A stretch of DNA of 64,000 nt, from contig NZ_FNYD01000002.1 of NCBI RefSeq assembly GCF_900109035.1, forward strand, positions 186,001 through 250,000. Direction: 5' to 3'. The notes under the pieces are model-generated. The model saw only the letters and a program-made list of their open reading frames with translations. It had not been told where the DNA came from and ran no database searches. Source of the stretch: Cribrihabitans marinus (lineage in GTDB: Bacteria > Pseudomonadota > Alphaproteobacteria > Rhodobacterales > Rhodobacteraceae). Positions 62,571 to 64,000 of this stretch are shown piece after piece; the first letter of the stretch is position 1, and each line of letters begins with the position of its first letter. The translations under genes were made by a program, and so were the position numbers.

Positions 62571-63224
62571 ATGACTGACTTCGCGACCCGGCGCCGGGTG
62601 ATGGTCGACACGCAGGTGCGGCCGTCGGATGTGACGAAATTTCCCATCATCGACGCGATGCTGGCGGTGCCGCGCGAGCTGTTCGTGCCCGACGCCCAGC
62701 GAGAGGCGGCCTATGCCGACGACCAGGTCAGGCTTGGGGCCGGGCGGGTGATGCCGGAGCCGCGGACCCTGGCCAAGATGCTGGACGGATTGAACATCTC
62801 GGGCGATGAGCTGGTTCTCGATATCGCCGCGGGGCTGGGGTATTCGACCGCTGTGGCGGCGCGGATGGCGCAGTTGGTCGTCGCGGTCGAGGAGGAGCCG
62901 GGCCTGGCGGAAGAGGCCCAGTCGATCCTGATGGACACCGGGGTGGACAATGCGGTCGTGCACCAGGGGCCGCTGGCCGAAGGGGCGCCGGAACATGGGC
63001 CCTATGACGCGATCATGATTCAGGGCGGTGTCGAGCAGGTGCCGCCCTCGCTGACCGATCAACTCAAGGATGGTGGCCGCATCATCTGCCTTTTCATGGA
63101 GAACGGGCTGGGTTCGGTTCGGATCGGCCACAAGTCCGGTGACCGCCTGACCTGGCGGTTTGAATTCAACGCCGGCGCACCGGTGCTGCCGGGCTTCGAA
63201 AAGGCGCGCGATTTCGCGCTTTGA
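62571..63224 (+). CDS. Protein-L-isoaspartate O-methyltransferase family protein
   Basis: This 217-residue SAM-dependent methyltransferase has the Pcm N-terminal start (RVMVDTQVRPSDVTKFPIID), PRELFVP and the SAM site LVLDIAAGLGYSTAVAAR. Relative to classic Pcm, the substrate-binding region is less conserved, so the target may not be isoaspartate. It is usually followed by tolC in Rhodobacteraceae, as here. Confidence 0.87.
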   Translation: MTDFATRRRVMVDTQVRPSDVTKFPIIDAMLAVPRELFVPDAQREAAYADDQVRLGAGRVMPEPRTLAKMLDGLNISGDELVLDIAAGLGYSTAVAARMAQLVVAVEEEPGLAEEAQSILMDTGVDNAVVHQGPLAEGAPEHGPYDAIMIQGGVEQVPPSLTDQLKDGGRIICLFMENGLGSVRIGHKSGDRLTWRFEFNAGAPVLPGFEKARDFAL

Positions 63225-63344
63225 GTGTTAAGCTGCATCCGAGATCGTGCAGCCTGCTTCCGGCACCGTGGTGGCGGAGGCGCCATGCCAAGGACAAAAA
63301 CAAAAATTACGATTGACCTGATTGAGGCGGTGGAGAGACGAGCG

Positions 63345-64000
63345 ATGTGGAATTTTGATCTAGCGGGCCTGGCACGGCCGCTGGCGCTTGCCGGTGGTGT
63401 GGCCTTTGCCTGCCTGACGCCTATCAAGGCCGCGGCCGACAACCTGACCGATGCGCTGATCGGGGCCTATAACACCAGCGGTCTGCTCGAGCAGAACCGG
63501 GCGCTGCTGCGGGCCGCCGACGAGGATGTGGCCGTGGCAATGGCCGCGCTGCGCCCGATCCTGGACTGGACGCTGACGCTGGAGCGGCAATTGTCGGATC
63601 AGAGGCTTCTCGGTTTGTCACGAGATGCGCAGAACACGAACCTGTCAACCGGGCTGCGCCTCGAGCAACTTCTCTTTGATGGCGGTGCGTCGGCGCTGAC
63701 AAAGCAATCGGCGCAGGAGCAGGTTCTGGCCGCACGTCAAACTCTGATCAATGTAGAGCAGAGCGTACTGTTGCGCGCCGTGACGGCATATCTCAACCTG
63801 CTGTTGCAGGAAGAGAATGTCGCGTTGCGGCAGAACAACGTCCGGGTTCTGGGTGAGGAACTGAGAGCCTCGCAGGACCGCTTCGAGGTGGGCGAGGTGA
63901 CGCGCACGGACGTGGCCCTGTCGGAATCCCGTCTTGCCGCGGCACGGGCCAACCTGGCGGATGCCGAAGGCAATCTGGTGACCGCGCGTGCGGAATACGT
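63345..64000 (+). CDS. tolC: TolC-family outer membrane channel protein (partial)
   Basis: The frame is open to the window end (218 residues). It has a signal peptide (LARPLALAGGVAFACLTPIK, cleavage near AAA-D) and the TolC start LTDALIGAYNTSGLLEQNRA, followed by the first helical hairpin (EEN, QDRFEVGEVTRTDVALSESR). TolC forms the outer membrane channel for type I secretion and drug efflux. GGAGAG lies eight bases before the ATG at 63345; an in-frame ATG at 63285 would add 20 residues before the signal. Confidence 0.92.
   Translation, partial: MWNFDLAGLARPLALAGGVAFACLTPIKAAADNLTDALIGAYNTSGLLEQNRALLRAADEDVAVAMAALRPILDWTLTLERQLSDQRLLGLSRDAQNTNLSTGLRLEQLLFDGGASALTKQSAQEQVLAARQTLINVEQSVLLRAVTAYLNLLLQEENVALRQNNVRVLGEELRASQDRFEVGEVTRTDVALSESRLAAARANLADAEGNLVTARAEY

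Noticed and set aside
1-64000. CRISPR arrays, prophage, toxin-antitoxin or defence systems
   Set aside because: No regularly spaced repeats, no phage structural genes, and no recognisable restriction, toxin or defence proteins were seen.

Overview
The window is a 64 kb piece of GC-rich chromosome. It most likely comes from an alphaproteobacterium of the Rhodobacteraceae (Roseobacter group). The lineage markers are GcrA, GapR (DUF2312), an NDUFA12-type complex I subunit, DUF6455 proteins, a DUF2155 protein next to an MlaD protein and aat, an isoaspartyl methyltransferase followed by TolC, and an HpsN-like histidinol dehydrogenase homologue. No prophage, integrase, CRISPR array or rRNA operon is visible. 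The only mobile-type gene is a small REP-associated transposase next to lepA.

Layout. 1-5.3 kb: end of an M48 protease, a YigZ-type protein, a tandem trio of small cysteine-rich DUF6455 proteins, a double CDGSH iron-sulfur protein, rimO and an AsmA protein. 5.3-10 kb (minus strand): hexose phosphomutase, kdsA and a capsule-export pair (KpsE-like and KpsT-like, no KpsM beside them). 10.1-15.7 kb: DNA glycosylase, SseB, YghU-type GST, YHS protein, gcrA, an ABC-2 permease and an EamA exporter. 15.8-18.2 kb: argD-argF, preceded by a 14-codon reading frame ending in five arginine codons, a candidate arginine attenuation leader. 18.3-29 kb: adenylate cyclase with TPR repeats, PiT phosphate permease, Nudix, GMC oxidoreductase, hrpB, meaB, rpmB and a copper-chaperone pair. 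29-34.3 kb: sirtuin, LMW phosphatase, a LysR/HpsN-like/racemase cluster and acylphosphatase.

34.4-44.4 kb: lepA, the transposase with flanking REP palindromes, an otherwise gene-poor stretch holding an entericidin-type lipoprotein, a GlxA-type regulator, clpP, clpX, RidA, NDUFA12, MlaD, DUF2155 and aat. 44.4-53.4 kb (minus strand): accBC, a PAS-LuxR regulator, a glycosyltransferase and a complete five-gene branched-chain/amide-type ABC transporter with a Tat-type binding protein. 53.4-59.3 kb: an XRE regulator with a histidine-kinase-like H-box, a receiver-only response regulator, a small membrane protein, an SLC5-histidine kinase and a stand-alone FliM-like protein. 59.3-64 kb: small conserved proteins, GapR, tRNA-Thr, tRNA-Cys, the methyltransferase and the start of tolC.

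Most of this is housekeeping. The points most worth a second look are the arginine-codon leader before argD, the REP/RAYT island, the intergenic repeat family ending in a CTCCCGCCGGAG core (four copies), the tandem DUF6455 trio, the XRE protein with an H-box, and the receiver/SLC5-kinase/FliM-like cluster. All functions are read from sequence motifs and remembered families. No database search was run.
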